Shown: positions 1-11,089, counted from the stretch's first letter. The stretch is DNA of 64,000 nt from Odobenus rosmarus divergens (GCF_000321225.1 NW_004450664.1:2044904-2108903); one strand, 5' to 3'. Translations and numbers: made by a program. Notes: generated by a model from the letters alone, not told the origin.

Positions 1-832
1 CCATCCTGGCCAGCAGTGCTCTCCCCACCTGGGCGTGTGGCCTCCCATTTGCCTCCCTCACTCGCTTGCTCAGCGCTAAGTCTGGACCTCCATCTTGCCT
101 TTCTCCCCGCTTAGCCTTAATCCATGGCCGTAAATCTCTGTTTCCTGCTCTCCTAATATATAATGGAAAGCTGGTGTCTTTCGAGGAAATGGTCAGCAGA
201 CAAAATAGGTTGATAATTAATTTGGGCGGTTTGAGGATTTTTTGGACAATGATATAGGCCACTTTTAAAACCTACTGTTCACAAATGCTCTTCCAATGAA
301 CATGACAACTGTCAGTTTGTGTCCTGTCCAGAAAAGTGGGCCCCAACCTTTGCCAAGTAACTCTGGAGGCAGGAGATGTTTTTCTCGGGGAGTTTTCTTT
401 CATTATTAAGTGATCGTGTAGGTGAAATCACTTATTGCTGTTGTGACATGGGTCTGGTGAGAGGCAGGTCTGCTCTTGGTCCACCTGTTGGCAGGATGTG
501 GGTGGTATGTTAGTTCCTGACCTGACGACTGAGATGTAAGACCACGTCACTCCAGGGGCCCTACGATGCCCTGCAGGAGCCCAGTACTGACTGCCTCGAC
601 GAAGCTGGACAGAGATCCAGCAACAACGCTTAGATGTAAGGGTGGTTCAGGGTTTACAAAACACATTCATAAACCTATGGAAGCCCCCCCACCACCCCGA
701 AAGAGGGAAAAGGTAAAAGTATATTTCTTAAAAGCACTAAGCAAGGTCAGATCAGGAAGCCATGCTATCAAGACCCTGGGCTCCTAGTCCAAGGCTGATT
801 GGTGATATCCTTCCAGACTCAGGGATGGTTGC
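1..832. other. Unassigned sequence, no gene seen
   Basis: No repeat family, RNA gene or convincing exon is recognisable. Two short open frames (66-257 and 566-787, plus strand) have no family resemblance and look like chance. The stretch could be unique intergenic or intronic DNA. Confidence 0.5.
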
Positions 833-888
833 AGAATGGTTGGTTTGAAAAAAAAAAAAAAAAAGAAAAAAAAGAATGGTTGGTTTGA
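833..888 (+). repeat. Poly(A) tract flanked by a 16-bp direct repeat
   Basis: The 16-mer AGAATGGTTGGTTTGA occurs at 833-848 and again, identical, at 873-888. Between them lies only a 24-base A tract with a single G at 865. The arrangement is that of a target-site duplication around a retrotransposed poly(A) tail with no element body. A slippage-type local duplication is the alternative. Confidence 0.8.
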
Positions 889-1749
889 GATTACCAGAAA
901 GAAAGACCCCTCCTAAAGCAATCTGCACTGCCCGGAGATCCTCCTCTGTCAAGGGAAGAAGCAAAGAGGGCATTCTAGCTGGGGTTGTTTTAAGGGACCA
1001 GCCACTCATAGGTTATAGAAGGGAGAAACTTTCCCAAAGGGGTTGGATCTTTCTTGCATCCAGACCATGCATCTCATATCTGTTATTTTTAGCAGGAAGA
1101 AATGGGACCTGAGCGTCGGGTAGATGTTGTGCTGGAATCCAGGGGAAGGAGTGAAGTGTAGTGGAAGGGAATGAGGAAGAAGGTCCTCGAAGCAGTATGT
1201 TGGAAGGTGGGGATTCTTTGGGTTCAATGTGGTGTGAGGGATGGGGCACTGAAGGTGAGTAGGACCAGACACTGGATATGGGTTCACAAAGCAATGTCAG
1301 CATCCTGTGTTTCTTCTATGCTGTAGAAGACACACATCTCTTAAAGGAAATGAACTCAAGGAAAACCTGCATTCCAGACTTTACATAAACATTACCCAAA
1401 CTACGAGGCTCACATTGTACTTGGCCTACAACGAAACTCTGGAGAAGAGAGGGCCCCACCTCAGATGCTGCAGGCAGAGGACTAGGGAGAGACGGAGCAA
1501 TACTCAGCCCCTGATTTCGACAGAAAAGAGGCTCATCCTAGGCACTGCTGAGGAAGCAGGATCTGATGTTGACCCACTACAGACCACAGAAGGCTGACGA
1601 GCAAATTCCAGAAGAAAACAAACCTGCACAGCAATGCCTTCCAGCAGGTAATGACATTCCTGTCTTCATCCACTTACTGCTGTCCCCTGTCCCATGGGTG
1701 TGTGCCTAAGCCTCAACCAGTATTAGCAATGGAAGGGAGTGAGCCCAGC
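889..1749. other. Unassigned sequence, no gene seen
   Basis: Mixed composition. A 96-codon plus frame (1307-1597) and overlapping minus frames near 1006-1303 show no recognisable domain. No repeat family is recognised. Confidence 0.5.
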
Positions 1750-1895
1750 AGCAGAGTCTGGGCTTTAAGGGAGACTCTGTACCTTCCAATACCAGCTCTT
1801 CCACTGACTGGCTGGGTGATCTTGGAATCAGGGTCCTCATCTGTAAAATGGGTATAAGACCTCTTTGGGTCCCTCAATAGATAAAAGTATAAGAT
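1750..1895 (+). repeat. MIR-type SINE fragment
   Basis: Contains the MIR core order: a 'ccagctcttccactgact' stretch, then 'ggctgggtgatcttgg' and 'tcctcatctgtaaaatggg'. These correspond to the usual MIR segment that ends in 'cctcatctgtaaaatggggat'. Old and diverged; ends are approximate. Confidence 0.75.
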
Positions 1896-2164
1896 GACCT
1901 ATTAAGCTCTGAATCGATTTTTAGTACAGGTATGTCCCAAATATTGCCTCTGGCATAATTAATTTCAACATTGATTTGTTGTTGGCCTGAAATTAAAGTG
2001 TAACTGGGTATCTTGTATTTAATCTGGGAACCCTACTGATGTTGCATTCATTACCCTAAATAATTCTCATAGGAAAAGCCTGGCATATTGTGTGCACAGA
2101 GCAAGCATTCCAATATTAATTACCATTATTTTTATTCTCTAAAGATTATCTGTTACAAACCACT

Positions 2165-2320
2165 TATGTAGTTTATCAGGAAGCTAAAGTTGAAATGTTT
2201 ATGTAACTCACACAAGATGGTACAGAGTTCTTTATTTCTCCAAAGATGGAACTCAGATCTGCCGACCCCCAACTGCTGACCCCTCTACAACATCACACTG
2301 GTAACAGCAGCTCTAAGTAG
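2165..2320 (-). repeat. MIR-type SINE fragment
   Basis: Read on the minus strand it follows the MIR layout; on the plus strand it shows 'taactcacacaagatggta' and 'ggaactcagatctg' in the expected reversed order. Weaker than the other MIR copies. Confidence 0.5.
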
Positions 2321-2394
2321 ACTGTTCTGGAGGGTGTGAAGATCCATCCATAGTTTTCTTTTAATTATTCCTTCTTTGAGCCTAATGCTGGTTC

Positions 2395-2555
2395 CTTGCT
2401 ATGTAAAGTGGCCAAAAGACCAACAGAGTCAGCATCACCTGAGAGCTTGTTAGAAATGCAGAATCAAAGTTCCCTCCTTCATTAGAATCAGTCTTTTAAA
2501 CAAAATCCCCAAGTGGTTTGTTTGCACATTAACATTTGAGAAACTGCTCTAGCTC
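2395..2555 (-). mobile_element. MER5-type hAT-Charlie fragment
   Basis: 'cagcatcacctgagagcttg' followed by 'ttagaaatgcagaatc' and a closing 'acatttgagaaactgctct' match the reversed MER5A/B pattern. This is a non-autonomous DNA transposon with no coding capacity. MER5 strand is hard to fix because the element is partly palindromic. Confidence 0.65.
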
Positions 2556-2574
2556 AGCTTCTGTCTGTGGCCTT

Positions 2575-2766
2575 CAGAGCGGGGGCTCTTACTCCTGGCT
2601 GTGAATCGGAATCCCCTGAGGGGTGTTAGACCCTCCTGAAGTCCGAGCCGTACTGCAGGGATTTTGGTTTAATCAGCCCAGGGTAGGCCCTGGGAACTGG
2701 TGTTTTCTTTCACCTCCCAGGTGAGCCTAATATGCAGTGTTGGCTGAAAACTACTGATTTAAGGAG
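2575..2766 (+). mobile_element. Second MER5-type hAT-Charlie fragment
   Basis: 'gggggctcttactcctgg', 'aatcggaatcccctgagggg', 'tttaatcagcccagggtagg' and 'ggctgaaaactactgattta' follow the MER5 order from terminal region to terminal region. It lies about 20 bases from the preceding copy, in the opposite orientation. Confidence 0.6.
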
Positions 2767-3584
2767 CCCTCACCCACCCAAGGCCAAAGAAATTGGACGA
2801 AAGCCAAGTCTCCAATGACAGATCTTCCCTTTGGCATCGAGAGATTGAATACACATGGACAATGGCCACACCACATGCAAAGTCAGAACCCTGACCCACC
2901 GTCTTCAGCGGCCAGCCAGGAAACCAGCGCGTCATCCACAATGGCCGGCCCAGGAAGCCAGCCTACCACCCATGAGCCAGACTCGCGGGAAGTCAGAACC
3001 CTGTCTCTAGCAACCCGCTCAGGATCCCAAACGAGAACCCCTGTAACAATTGGCCCCCAATGGTCAGAACTTGATGAATACTTCCAGCTTCTCTAATTTT
3101 TGCTCCCACTTCCAATGTAAGAGCAAAGGGAGAAAACCAAATATGCACCCCTCACTAATCATAGGGGATACCTGAGCCTGCCCTTTCCCCACGACGAGGC
3201 TGTCCCACCCCTCTGCCTGTCTTCGAGTCTCTGCCAAGTGCAAGAGACGTGACTGACTCACTTGCGAAGGCAACCCTGGAAGGAACGGCCTTTGCTCACG
3301 CTCACTTGGTTGTCCCGCATCTATTTCCACAGCCGCTGGCGATGAGGTGGACGCGGGGTAGACACAGGGACCCATAGGACAGCCTTCGGACACACTATGA
3401 AGTTGATGCTTTCTCTTCTACTCGTGCCAAACCTGTCTCAGCAAAGAGGAGGATCACAGTTGGATGAACCAAGTCACTCGTCCCCTCCAGCTCAGGAGTC
3501 CTGCTGCTGTTTCTTCTCTGTCCCCAGGACCTGCCCCCTTCTGGTCCGTGCTTCCGAGAGTCACTGCGGCCCAGCCGGCCAAGG
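2767..3584. other. Unassigned sequence, no gene seen
   Basis: No repeat is recognised. A 93-codon plus frame (2815-3096) and a 109-codon minus frame (3064-3393) lack any recognisable domain, signal peptide or membrane segment and look like chance. Confidence 0.45.
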
Positions 3585-3785
3585 GCTCTGGAACCCGGCT
3601 GAACTGAGTTCGGACCTCAGCCCCACTTCGGATGAACTGTACGACTTTGGGTAAACATTAAGCAACCCTTCTGGGCCTTGGTTCCTTATCCTCTCCCTTG
3701 CTGTTTTGACAGTTAAGCCAGTTGAAGAACATAAAGCCCTTCGCCCAGGACCCGGGGCTTATCCAGGGCTCTGTGAGTGTTCGCC
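3585..3785 (+). repeat. MIR-type SINE
   Basis: 'gaactgtacgactttgggta' then 'cttctgggccttggttcctt' occupy the MIR core and 3' positions ('tgtgaccttgggcaagtc ... cctcagtttcctc'), followed by a diverged tail. Confidence 0.6.
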
Positions 3786-3851
3786 GCCCTCGGCGTTATT
3801 CTGCGGGGTGCTGTTTTTCTCCTCACTTTGTCACTCAAGCAAAGACACAGA

Positions 3852-3869
3852 CTCCCTCCCTCCCTCCCT
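3852..3869 (+). repeat. (CCCT)n short tandem repeat
   Basis: About four and a half copies of a CCCT unit. Nothing else is seen in it. Confidence 0.85.
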
Positions 3870-3927
3870 GAATCCAAGCATTGTCTATAAAGGAATTTCC
3901 TGAAGTTTGGAGGAAAGGGATTCGGCA

Positions 3928-4305
3928 TTGGTCAGCTTTGGCCGCCATAAAAGACCATAAGCTGGGCGGCTTAAGCAACAGAAACTTCTCACAGTTCTGG
4001 AGGCTAGAAATCCAAGATCAAAGTTCTGGCTGATTCGGTTTCTGGTGAGAGCTCTCTTTTGGCTCATATTCAGCCACATTCTTTTATCTTCCCATGGCCT
4101 TTGTGGAGTGTGTGCACACAGGAGTGGGGAGGGGGAGAGCTCCCTCTCTGCCGCCTCTTCTTACTAATCTTCTCAGATCAGAGCCCCCACCCTCATGACC
4201 TCATGTACTCATAATGACTTCCTTACTCCAAATGCAGCCACACTAGGGGTAGGGTTTCCACACATACATTTGGGGGAAACATACATTCAGTCCATCACAG
4301 AGGCA
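3928..4305 (-). mobile_element. MLT1-type MaLR LTR (ERVL-MaLR), solitary
   Basis: On the plus strand the order is 'aagctgggcggcttaagcaa', 'ctcacagttctggaggctag', 'gattcggtttctggtgagag', 'cccccaccctcatgacctca' and 'cattcagtccatcaca'. This is the reverse complement of an MLT1A-like LTR. No internal gag/pol sequence adjoins it, so it reads as a solo LTR. Confidence 0.85.
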
Positions 4306-4650
4306 TATTCTAGATACCCGGGGAGCCACCCAACATGTCTGCCACCGGACACCCTCTTTCCCATCTTATTCTGTCCTCAGTGGGAGCAAGGCTCACTGTC
4401 ATGCTCTTGAGGAGCTCCTCTCTTCTGATTTCCAGAGTCCCAGGTCCTTCAAAACTTCTGTCATCCAGGCTTTCCAGAGGCTATTATTAATCAATTAACA
4501 TGAGAACAGTCTGGCCCTGAGAGGATTCCTTTTACTTCATTAAGGAGAGTTATTCGGCTCTCCTTGTCTCAACACCTCTCTCCCTCATTCTGATTTTCTT
4601 AAATCTTATGAAATAATGGATTCAAAGACCCAGTGAGCTATTGCCATATT
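4306..4650. other. Unassigned sequence, no gene seen
   Basis: No repeat, RNA gene or exon is recognised in this short gap between an LTR and an L2 piece. Confidence 0.5.
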
Positions 4651-4654
4651 CATG

Positions 4655-4750
4655 CATTCAAACCTATTTATTGAGCTTCTGTGTGCCAGGCATTGTGCTG
4701 AGTGATGGGGAATGTAGTGAGTACTCTCGTGGAACTAACACTTGTGGAAG
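4655..4750 (-). repeat. L2 LINE 3' end fragment
   Basis: 'catgcattcaaacctattta', 'ttgagcttctgtgtgccagg' and 'cattgtgctgagtgatgggg' are the reversed L2 3' end pattern (attgagcacctactatgtgccaggcactgtgctagg...). Confidence 0.75.
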
Positions 4751-4957
4751 AGTAAGAAATCTGACTTAGACTGGGCGTCAGAAAAGACATATGAGGGAAA
4801 TGCCCTTTGATCTGAAATCTGAATAATGAATAAAAGGTTGTTTGGTAAAGGCTGTGGGGGGCCTGGGATGAGGAAGGCATAAGCAATTGGAGAGATCATT
4901 CCTGACAGAGAAAGATATATTATCCTTAGCAAATAAAATATCAGAACTTTAAAGGCA

Positions 4958-5350
4958 TGTTAGTCAGGGTCCAACTGGAAAAACAGAAACCACCTGTCAT
5001 TCCTTTTTAAAAAAAAATTAATTAATTTTATTTATTTTTAAAGATTTTATTTATTTATTTGAGAGAGAGAGAGAGAGCACAAGCAGGGGGAGGGGCAGAG
5101 GGAGAAGCAGACTCCCCACTGATCAGGGAGCCTAACGCAGGGCTCGCTCCCAGGACCCTGGGATCATGACTTGAGCTGAAGGCAGACGCTTAACTGACTG
5201 AGCCACCCAGGTGCCCCCACCTGTCTCAACCAAAAGGAATTTAATAGAGGAAATTGTTTACTTTGGTAAAGAAAAAGCTAAGGAACTTAGGGCAGCAAGA
5301 CAACATAGAGATTAGCAACAGTTGGCAGCTATGCTTAAATTTAAAAACTT
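4958..5350 (-). mobile_element. LTR-type mammalian repeat fragment split by a SINE
   Basis: 'gttagtcagggtccaactgg' with 'aaaacagaaaccacc' before the SINE, and 'caaccaaaaggaatttaata' with 'gaggaaattgtttac' after it, resemble the repeat type that begins 'gttagtcagggttctccaga' (compare 15960-16432). Only one end is present and the family name cannot be fixed by eye. Confidence 0.45.
4999..5216 (-). mobile_element. Carnivore tRNA-derived SINE (SINEC type)
   Basis: Minus-strand copy. The A-rich tail lies at the left (plus-strand T/A tract and 'taaagattttatttattt'), then a GA tract and 'cctgggatcatgac', and the head ends 'gagccacccaggtgcccc'. CCACCTGTC flanks it at 4990-4998 and 5217-5225, which fits a target-site duplication. 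Confidence 0.92.
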
Positions 5351-5394
5351 ACAATTTTTACAAGATTTTTGTACTTTGTACTTTAAAACACACC

Positions 5395-6085
5395 ACTAAG
5401 AAAATATAAGTCACAGACTGTGAGAAAATATTTGCAAGTCATCTTTCTGGTAATGGATTGGTATGCATAATATATAAAGAACACTTACAACTCAACTATA
5501 ACAACAAACAACCCAATTTAAAAATGGTCAAAAAACTCTGGTAGTCATTTCTCCAAAGAAGACACATAAATGACTAATAAGCACATGGAAAGGAAGGTGC
5601 TGAACACCATTATTCATGAGGGAAATTGAATTAAAACCACTTCACACCCACTAAAATTCCCATTAGACTCCTAGAAATTTACTTGAGAGTAATGAAAATG
5701 TATGTCTTCACAAAGACTCATGTACGTGAATGTTCTTAGCAGCATTATTCATGATATCCCTGAACTGGAAACAACCCAAGTGTCTATCAACTGGTGAATT
5801 CAGAATTTGGTATAATCATACGATGGAGTGCTATTTGTTAATAAACAAGAATACATTATGGATACATACTACAACATGGATGGACCTCAACAAAGTTATG
5901 CTAATTGAAGGAAGTCAGGCATGAAGACTCCTTATTAAATGTAAATTTACTGAGCCAGAGTGCAGATTGGTGGTTATGGGGATGGGAGTGCTGACTGATT
6001 GTGAATATGTGCACAGGAAGTAGGGATGATAGAAATGTTTTCAAGCTGCATTATAGTAATAATGTCTCAACTACAAATTTAATAA
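5395..6085 (+). mobile_element. Old L1 LINE 3' part (ORF2 end plus 3' UTR)
   Basis: Recognisable L1 ORF2 landmarks run in order: 'ggattggtatgcataatata' with 'aaagaacacttacaactc', 'cccaatttaaaaatggtc', 'catttctccaaagaagacac', 'gaaattgaattaaaacc', 'ggaaacaacccaagtgtc', 'acaacatggatggacctc'. It then ends in a diverged 3' UTR 'aatttaataaaatag'. Many stops; no function remains. Confidence 0.8.
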
Positions 6086-6677
6086 AATAGTTGGACTGTA
6101 TACTTGCAGTGGTTAAGGTGGGGTTAAATCACACACCCCCAGAGCTGTTACAATTTGCACATAACATACCTTGTTGCTGTAACTTGAACTCAGCTTCTTC
6201 CGTTGACACTGTCATATTATCTTCTCCCTCCTATTTGTTGCTCTTGATGATTTTCCACCCATTTCTGGACAGCCTTGTTGTTCAGTTTCTAGTTAAGTTC
6301 ATAGGTACCTGATACTTCACTACAACATTATGTTCCTCATTCTGAAAACTGCTTTCCTTCAAGTAATTATTAATCACTATTGTCAAAGGCCATGTCTCAT
6401 GCCAGCTGGCTACACGTCTGAGCACTCATGGGCCATTCATCACCAAGGTGACAAATCTGTTGTTCTCCCCTGACTTCACTGCCTTGTCAGGTAGAGCATG
6501 TCAGCATCCTGTGCCTGCCACCCTGTCTCTAACCCTTTAGTCAGGCCACTTCTTTAACTCAGAGTTAATATAAACCTGACCTTATTCCTCTCTCTGGAGT
6601 TTGCCACAGCAGAGGGACAGTGGCAGGATGGCGCCTTTAATGGCTTTCAGCTCTCCAACAGGATTCTGCCCAGAGTC
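6086..6677. other. Unassigned sequence, no gene seen
   Basis: No family is recognised. A 73-codon plus frame at 6091-6312 overlaps the L1 flank and has no domain resemblance. Confidence 0.5.
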
Positions 6678-7028
6678 TGTTATGAACTGAATATGTGCGT
6701 CCCCCCAGAACTCATGCGCTGAAAACCTAATACCCAGTGACGGTACTTCGAAGTGGGCCCTTTGGGAAGTGATTATGTTGTGAGGGCAGAGCCCTCATAA
6801 GTGGAATCAGGGTCCTTGTTATCGAGGCCCAAGAAAGCTCCCTTGCTCCTTTCTCAGGTGGGGGCACAGCAGGAAGGTGTCTTCTGTGAACCAGGAGGCG
6901 GGTCCTCATCAGACACCCAATCTGTTGATCATGGACCTCCTGGCCTCCAGGACTGTGAGAAGTCAATTTCTGTTGTTTATATGCCACCCAGTCTACGATA
7001 TTTTGTTATAGAGACCCGAACAGACTAA
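6678..7028 (+). mobile_element. MLT1-type MaLR LTR (ERVL-MaLR), solitary
   Basis: It begins 'tctgttatgaactgaatatg' with 'tgcgtccccccagaactcat' and continues 'gtgggccctttgggaagtga', 'gagggcagagccctcataag', 'ccaggaggcgggtcctcatc' and 'gcctccaggactgtgagaag'. It ends 'gccacccagtctacgatatt' ... 'gaacagactaa'. This is nearly the complete MLT1A-like order, with no adjoining internal sequence. It is opposite in orientation to the LTR at 3928. Confidence 0.9.
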
Positions 7029-8199
7029 GGTACAGGCAAATGGTCTATAGGGCATCAAGAAGTAAAACCAGGGGTGAGAAAGGGGGCAAAGGGAAAAATT
7101 GGCAAATTCTGTGTCTGGGCTTCTGCTTCAGAGAAACATGAATTTTCTTCTTCCTTTGTGTTCTAGGAGGAAAAGAGGAGAAGTCGTCTTCCCACCTCTG
7201 AGTCTCTCAGGGTGAGATCTGCTCTCTTGGGTTGCCCATCGTTTATTTTCAAGTATTTAACCACACCAACCAACCAACAAAAAGAAAAAAACACTGATTC
7301 CCTCTACCTCCTACACACCCTGCAAAGAAAGAAGAATTAACGCTAACTCTCCCGGAAGTATGGAAGAGGCACAAATTCCATGTGGACCCTGCTACTGTGT
7401 GACCGAAGACCCCAAAGACTTTAGAAGGAACCTATGTTCTCGTTCTAGAATCTTCTTCTAGGAAAGAGGGATTTGTCTTCTCGGTCGTAGAGGACTTGCA
7501 TGAGACTCAGTTGCAATAAGAGACCTAATAGGATGTTGGAAAAAATAAATTCTAAATGCTGTGGTTGATGTCCCATCCCACCTTCCCTCGCCGGCTGAAA
7601 GGAGACTGAGCGCTGGCATTCCCCGAGGGCGCAGAGCGACGTGTTCAATTTCGTTATTAATTTAGTAATTGGCCCTTAGAAGCACCTGTAGGCAAAAGTA
7701 TGTAGAATAACTTTGCCAAAAACCTTATTATCCAAACCCGGATGGGAGCGTGAGAGGAGACGCTATTAAGCATCTTGCCAGGGCCACAGGAACAAAACAC
7801 GCCTGTCTCGGGAAAACAAGGTCACTTCGTCACCTCAGACCTAAGGAACATTCCCGAAAGGCTCATGGCTCTGCCTGGAATCTCCTTTGTCACAGTGACT
7901 GAGATTTTTGAGTAGGGCTTAATTTGCTTCGCAAGCAAGCTGGCCTGGGTGCGGCGGGAGGCCGGGCTATCGGCGGCCTGGGGCAGCATGAGCGTGGGCG
8001 CTGGACGGAGAAGGTGGAGACCAGCACGCATGTAGGGTGCCCCAGCCCCAGGTGCTTGCAGGGGCGTTGGGGGGGCCGGACTTCCAGAGACTGGGAGTCC
8101 AAGATCCAGGCGTGGGCAGGGCCGGTTCCTCCCGAGGCTGCTCTCCCCGGCGTGTGGACAGCTGTCTTTGACCTGGGTCCTCACACGGTTGTCCCCCTG
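7029..8199. other. Unassigned sequence at the start of the GC-rich block
   Basis: No gene or repeat family is recognised. About 7640-7740 is AT-rich and of moderate complexity, unlike the flanks. From about 7930 GC and CpG rise sharply. Overlapping open frames on both strands between 7822 and 8260 fit GC-rich chance frames. Confidence 0.45.
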
Positions 8200-8395
8200 T
8201 GTGTCTGCGTCCTGACCCTCTCTTCTTATTAGGACACCTGTCAGATTGGATCAGGGTCACCCTCCCGACCTCATTTTACCTTGATCACTCTTTAAACACC
8301 CGTCTCCAAATACAGTCGAATTCCGAGGTTCTGGGGTTAGGGTTCAACATACGACTTTTGGCGGAACACAGGTCAGCGCATAACACTACCTTTCT
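8200..8395 (-). mobile_element. MLT1/MST-like MaLR LTR fragment
   Basis: 'ctctcttcttattaggacac', 'ccgtctccaaatacagtcga', 'tctggggttagggttcaaca' and a closing 'cagcgcataacac' follow the reversed MaLR LTR order. The left part of the LTR is missing or unrecognisable. Confidence 0.6.
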
Positions 8396-9764
8396 CACAC
8401 TCACGACCGAAGACGCAGCACCCGCAGTCAGAGGCCCAAGCTCCCCTCTCTTTGCAGTCCCCCACCCCCACCGCCACTTCGTTCCTTCCCCAGTGTGAGC
8501 TCAGAGGACTCAGGGGACCTGTGGCGGTGGCCTCCGTGGTCTGGGACAGTGAGGGCGGGGCAGGGAGGGAGGAGGGAGGCGGTGGCCAGTCTCCGAGTCC
8601 TGCGAAATGTCGAGAGGGTCTGTGCCTTCAAACCCGGTTCTGTCCCTGTCCCTTCAAATGTGCTCTGCACAGGGAGACCAGGGGCCACTGCCGGTGTGTG
8701 TGGGGGGGTGTTAGGGCCAGATGCTGCTTGCACAGCCACTGAAGGCACAGACGGCCTCCCGTGCGGTGTGCTCAGCCCGAGCAAGCTGAGGGAGCCTCTC
8801 CAAGCAGCAGGTGGAGGGGAGCACATTGCAGGTGGCCACTGGCTGTGTTTATGGGCACTTGCCTGGGGGCATTGCCGTCAGCGCCATGGCCTGAACGAGG
8901 GAGGCAAGCCAGCACAGTCCTGGGTCCATGCACGTTCAGAGCCCACCGATCGCCATGGGAAACACAGGAGAGGGCATGCAAGTGACAAGCAAAGTTGGGA
9001 AATAGACAAAGTGACCTAGAGGTATAAAGTCCCTGTCAGCTTTCGGCTCCCGCACATGCCGGCAGAGAGGAACGCCAGGGACAGGTGTAGCATCTTCCCT
9101 CGGGGGCCGTGGCTTTGGGGGACTCTAGAGCCCCCACTTCAGTGTTCCCGCTCCAGGGGTGTCTCCCAACCGGAGCTTCTCGGGCAACGGATCCACGCAC
9201 TGCCCCAGCTGTGCCCGCTGGTGTAGACTCCCTGCTGCACATACATCTGCCTCCCTGGCTCATCGAGGCACAGCCGTGCTGAATGTGAGGCCTCGGTCCA
9301 GTCCACGTGGCCCTACTGGATCAGAGGGTGTCACTGAGGATGACGTGGAACAAAATGGCCTAGGGCACCACAGAATAATGCATTGTTTGGAGAATGGGCT
9401 AGCTGCTCTGCGGGAGAAAAAGCAGCACAGAGCTCAGGCTCTGGTTTTCAATTTGCAAACTCACTTTTCTGTATACCAGTGGCCTCTGTCCATTGTATGC
9501 CTCCTGGGTTTGGACTTCTGGGCAGGAGGACGGAATTGGATGTGGCAGGTGCACATGCAAACTGACACCTTGCAGGAACATGCTCCGGATGTCCGAGTAA
9601 TCACGGCTGTTTCACCAGCGGGACCCCTGCAGGAGGGACTGCTGCCCGGTGGGGTGGCGCAGACCGTCCTCCAGGCTGTCCATGCTGTCGAACATGCCAG
9701 GCGTGGGGCAGAGCAGCAGCCCCCAGAGGCTGGAGAGCAGCGGGGAGGCCAGTCACCTGTCCGG
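8396..9764. other. GC-rich unassigned sequence, no gene supported
   Basis: The longest open frame in the window (9159-9941, plus, 260 codons) starts here. It has no recognisable domain and runs into a MIR-like repeat at its 3' end. Similar long frames are expected by chance at this GC content. No clear splice-flanked exon was recognised. Confidence 0.45.
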
Positions 9765-9930
9765 TCAAGTCCCAGCCTTGCCACTGTAACGTCTGCAACA
9801 CCGGGGGGCTGCTCTAATTGCTCCTGTCTCTGGTCTCCTTGCTTGTCAGGAAGATGTAATCACAGTGCCCATCCTCCAGGACCTTTGCGGGCATTAAATG
9901 AGGTGAGGCACGGGAAACATTCAACACGAA
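9765..9930 (+). repeat. Possible MIR-type SINE fragment
   Basis: 'caagtcccagccttgccact' followed by 'ggcattaaatgaggtgagg' fits the MIR core start and the 'gattaaatgagataatg' segment, with a diverged middle. Weak match. Confidence 0.4.
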
Positions 9931-10315
9931 GGGACCGCTGACACCCAGCTCGGGCATCCTCGAGGCGAAAAACGGGGCTTGACGCCTATCTGCGGGGTCC
10001 GGCAGAGTGAGTGCCACTAGTCAGTGTTTAATAAAGACTTGGAGTATGGACGAGTAAATAAACATACTAATTGGAAATAAAACTGCATGGACATGTATAG
10101 ACCACCTACTTCCAAAAATAATATTAACAAGGAATAGAGAAAAGAAGTTTCAGTGGGGAAAGAAAGGGAACATTACATGGAGAGACTGTAATAGAAGGAA
10201 GCGCCTACATTTGTAAATGGTACTTAGTTCTAAAACTCGATAGCAACCAAGACCTATCTCACGAATGTGAACTTGGGCTGCCTCTGAGATGAATAATCAA
10301 GAGGGGAGGAGAACA
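9931..10315. other. Unassigned AT-rich sequence
   Basis: Nothing recognised. This is an AT-rich interlude inside the GC-rich block. Confidence 0.5.
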
Positions 10316-10485
10316 CAGGTGAACCTGTGGGCTTCGGAGCCAGGCCGCTAGGGTTCGAACCCCAGCCCCACCACGTTCTTGCGGCGTGACATGAGCCATC
10401 TGCCTGCTTCCTTATCTGTGCATACCCCTCAGGTTGTTCTGAGGATTATATGACACATGTTCATGCTGCCTCTAGGTCTCAGTTG
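10316..10485 (+). repeat. MIR-type SINE
   Basis: 'ggcttcggagccaggccgct', 'agggttcgaaccccagcccc', 'cttccttatctgtgcatacc' and 'gttgttctgaggattatatg' follow the MIR consensus in order from core to 3' part. Confidence 0.85.
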
Positions 10486-11089
10486 CTCTTCTAAGCGTGA
10501 GCTGGAGTAATCTTGATTTTTCTGCTTCCCGTTAAATTCAGGTATTTTTCATCATCCCAAAGATACCTGCAAAATCCGCCTTTCACTGTGGGACTTAAAC
10601 CACAAAGTAACTCAGCCTCCAGGATTGTAATCGGCTTGGTACTGTGGACCAGGGAGAGGACTCTGGACTCAGGCACATCTAAGCTTGCAGAGGACCGTTG
10701 ACACTGCCTGGCCCCGCTGGGACGCGGGTCTGCATGGGAAGAGAGCCCCTGGCCAGGACGGTGCGGGCGGGTGTTGGAAGCAGAATGCACAGGAACAGAA
10801 TGGGGAGGGGGAGGGAACAGACCAGGGAGGGGACCGCAGAGGCTTCGTGCAGGAGGGAACATGTCAAAGGTCGGGAGGAAGCTGGCCAGCCTGGGGACGC
10901 CCCGGATGGAGGCCTGGGCTTGAGGACGCACGGCCCGCAGGTTCTGTGGCCTCGCTTGCAGGTGAATATTGCCAGGGGACTGCAGGATGCAAATAAGCCC
11001 CAGTTTTGCACGGAGCGTGACCCAGACTAGAGACGAGGGCCAAAATCATGGCCGATCTTGTGTTCTAGAAGGCCTCGGTGCCCCATCTT
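10486..11089. other. GC-rich unassigned sequence, no gene seen
   Basis: Overlapping frames of 100-146 codons exist on both strands (for example minus 10491-10931). None has a recognisable domain. Simultaneous opening of several frames on both strands is a composition effect. Confidence 0.45.

Noticed and set aside
9159..9941. 260-codon open frame, the longest in the window
   Set aside because: It lies in GC-rich DNA where stops are scarce. A rough estimate makes at least one such frame plausible by chance across this block. It ends in a MIR-like repeat and shows no recognisable domain, signal peptide or membrane segment.
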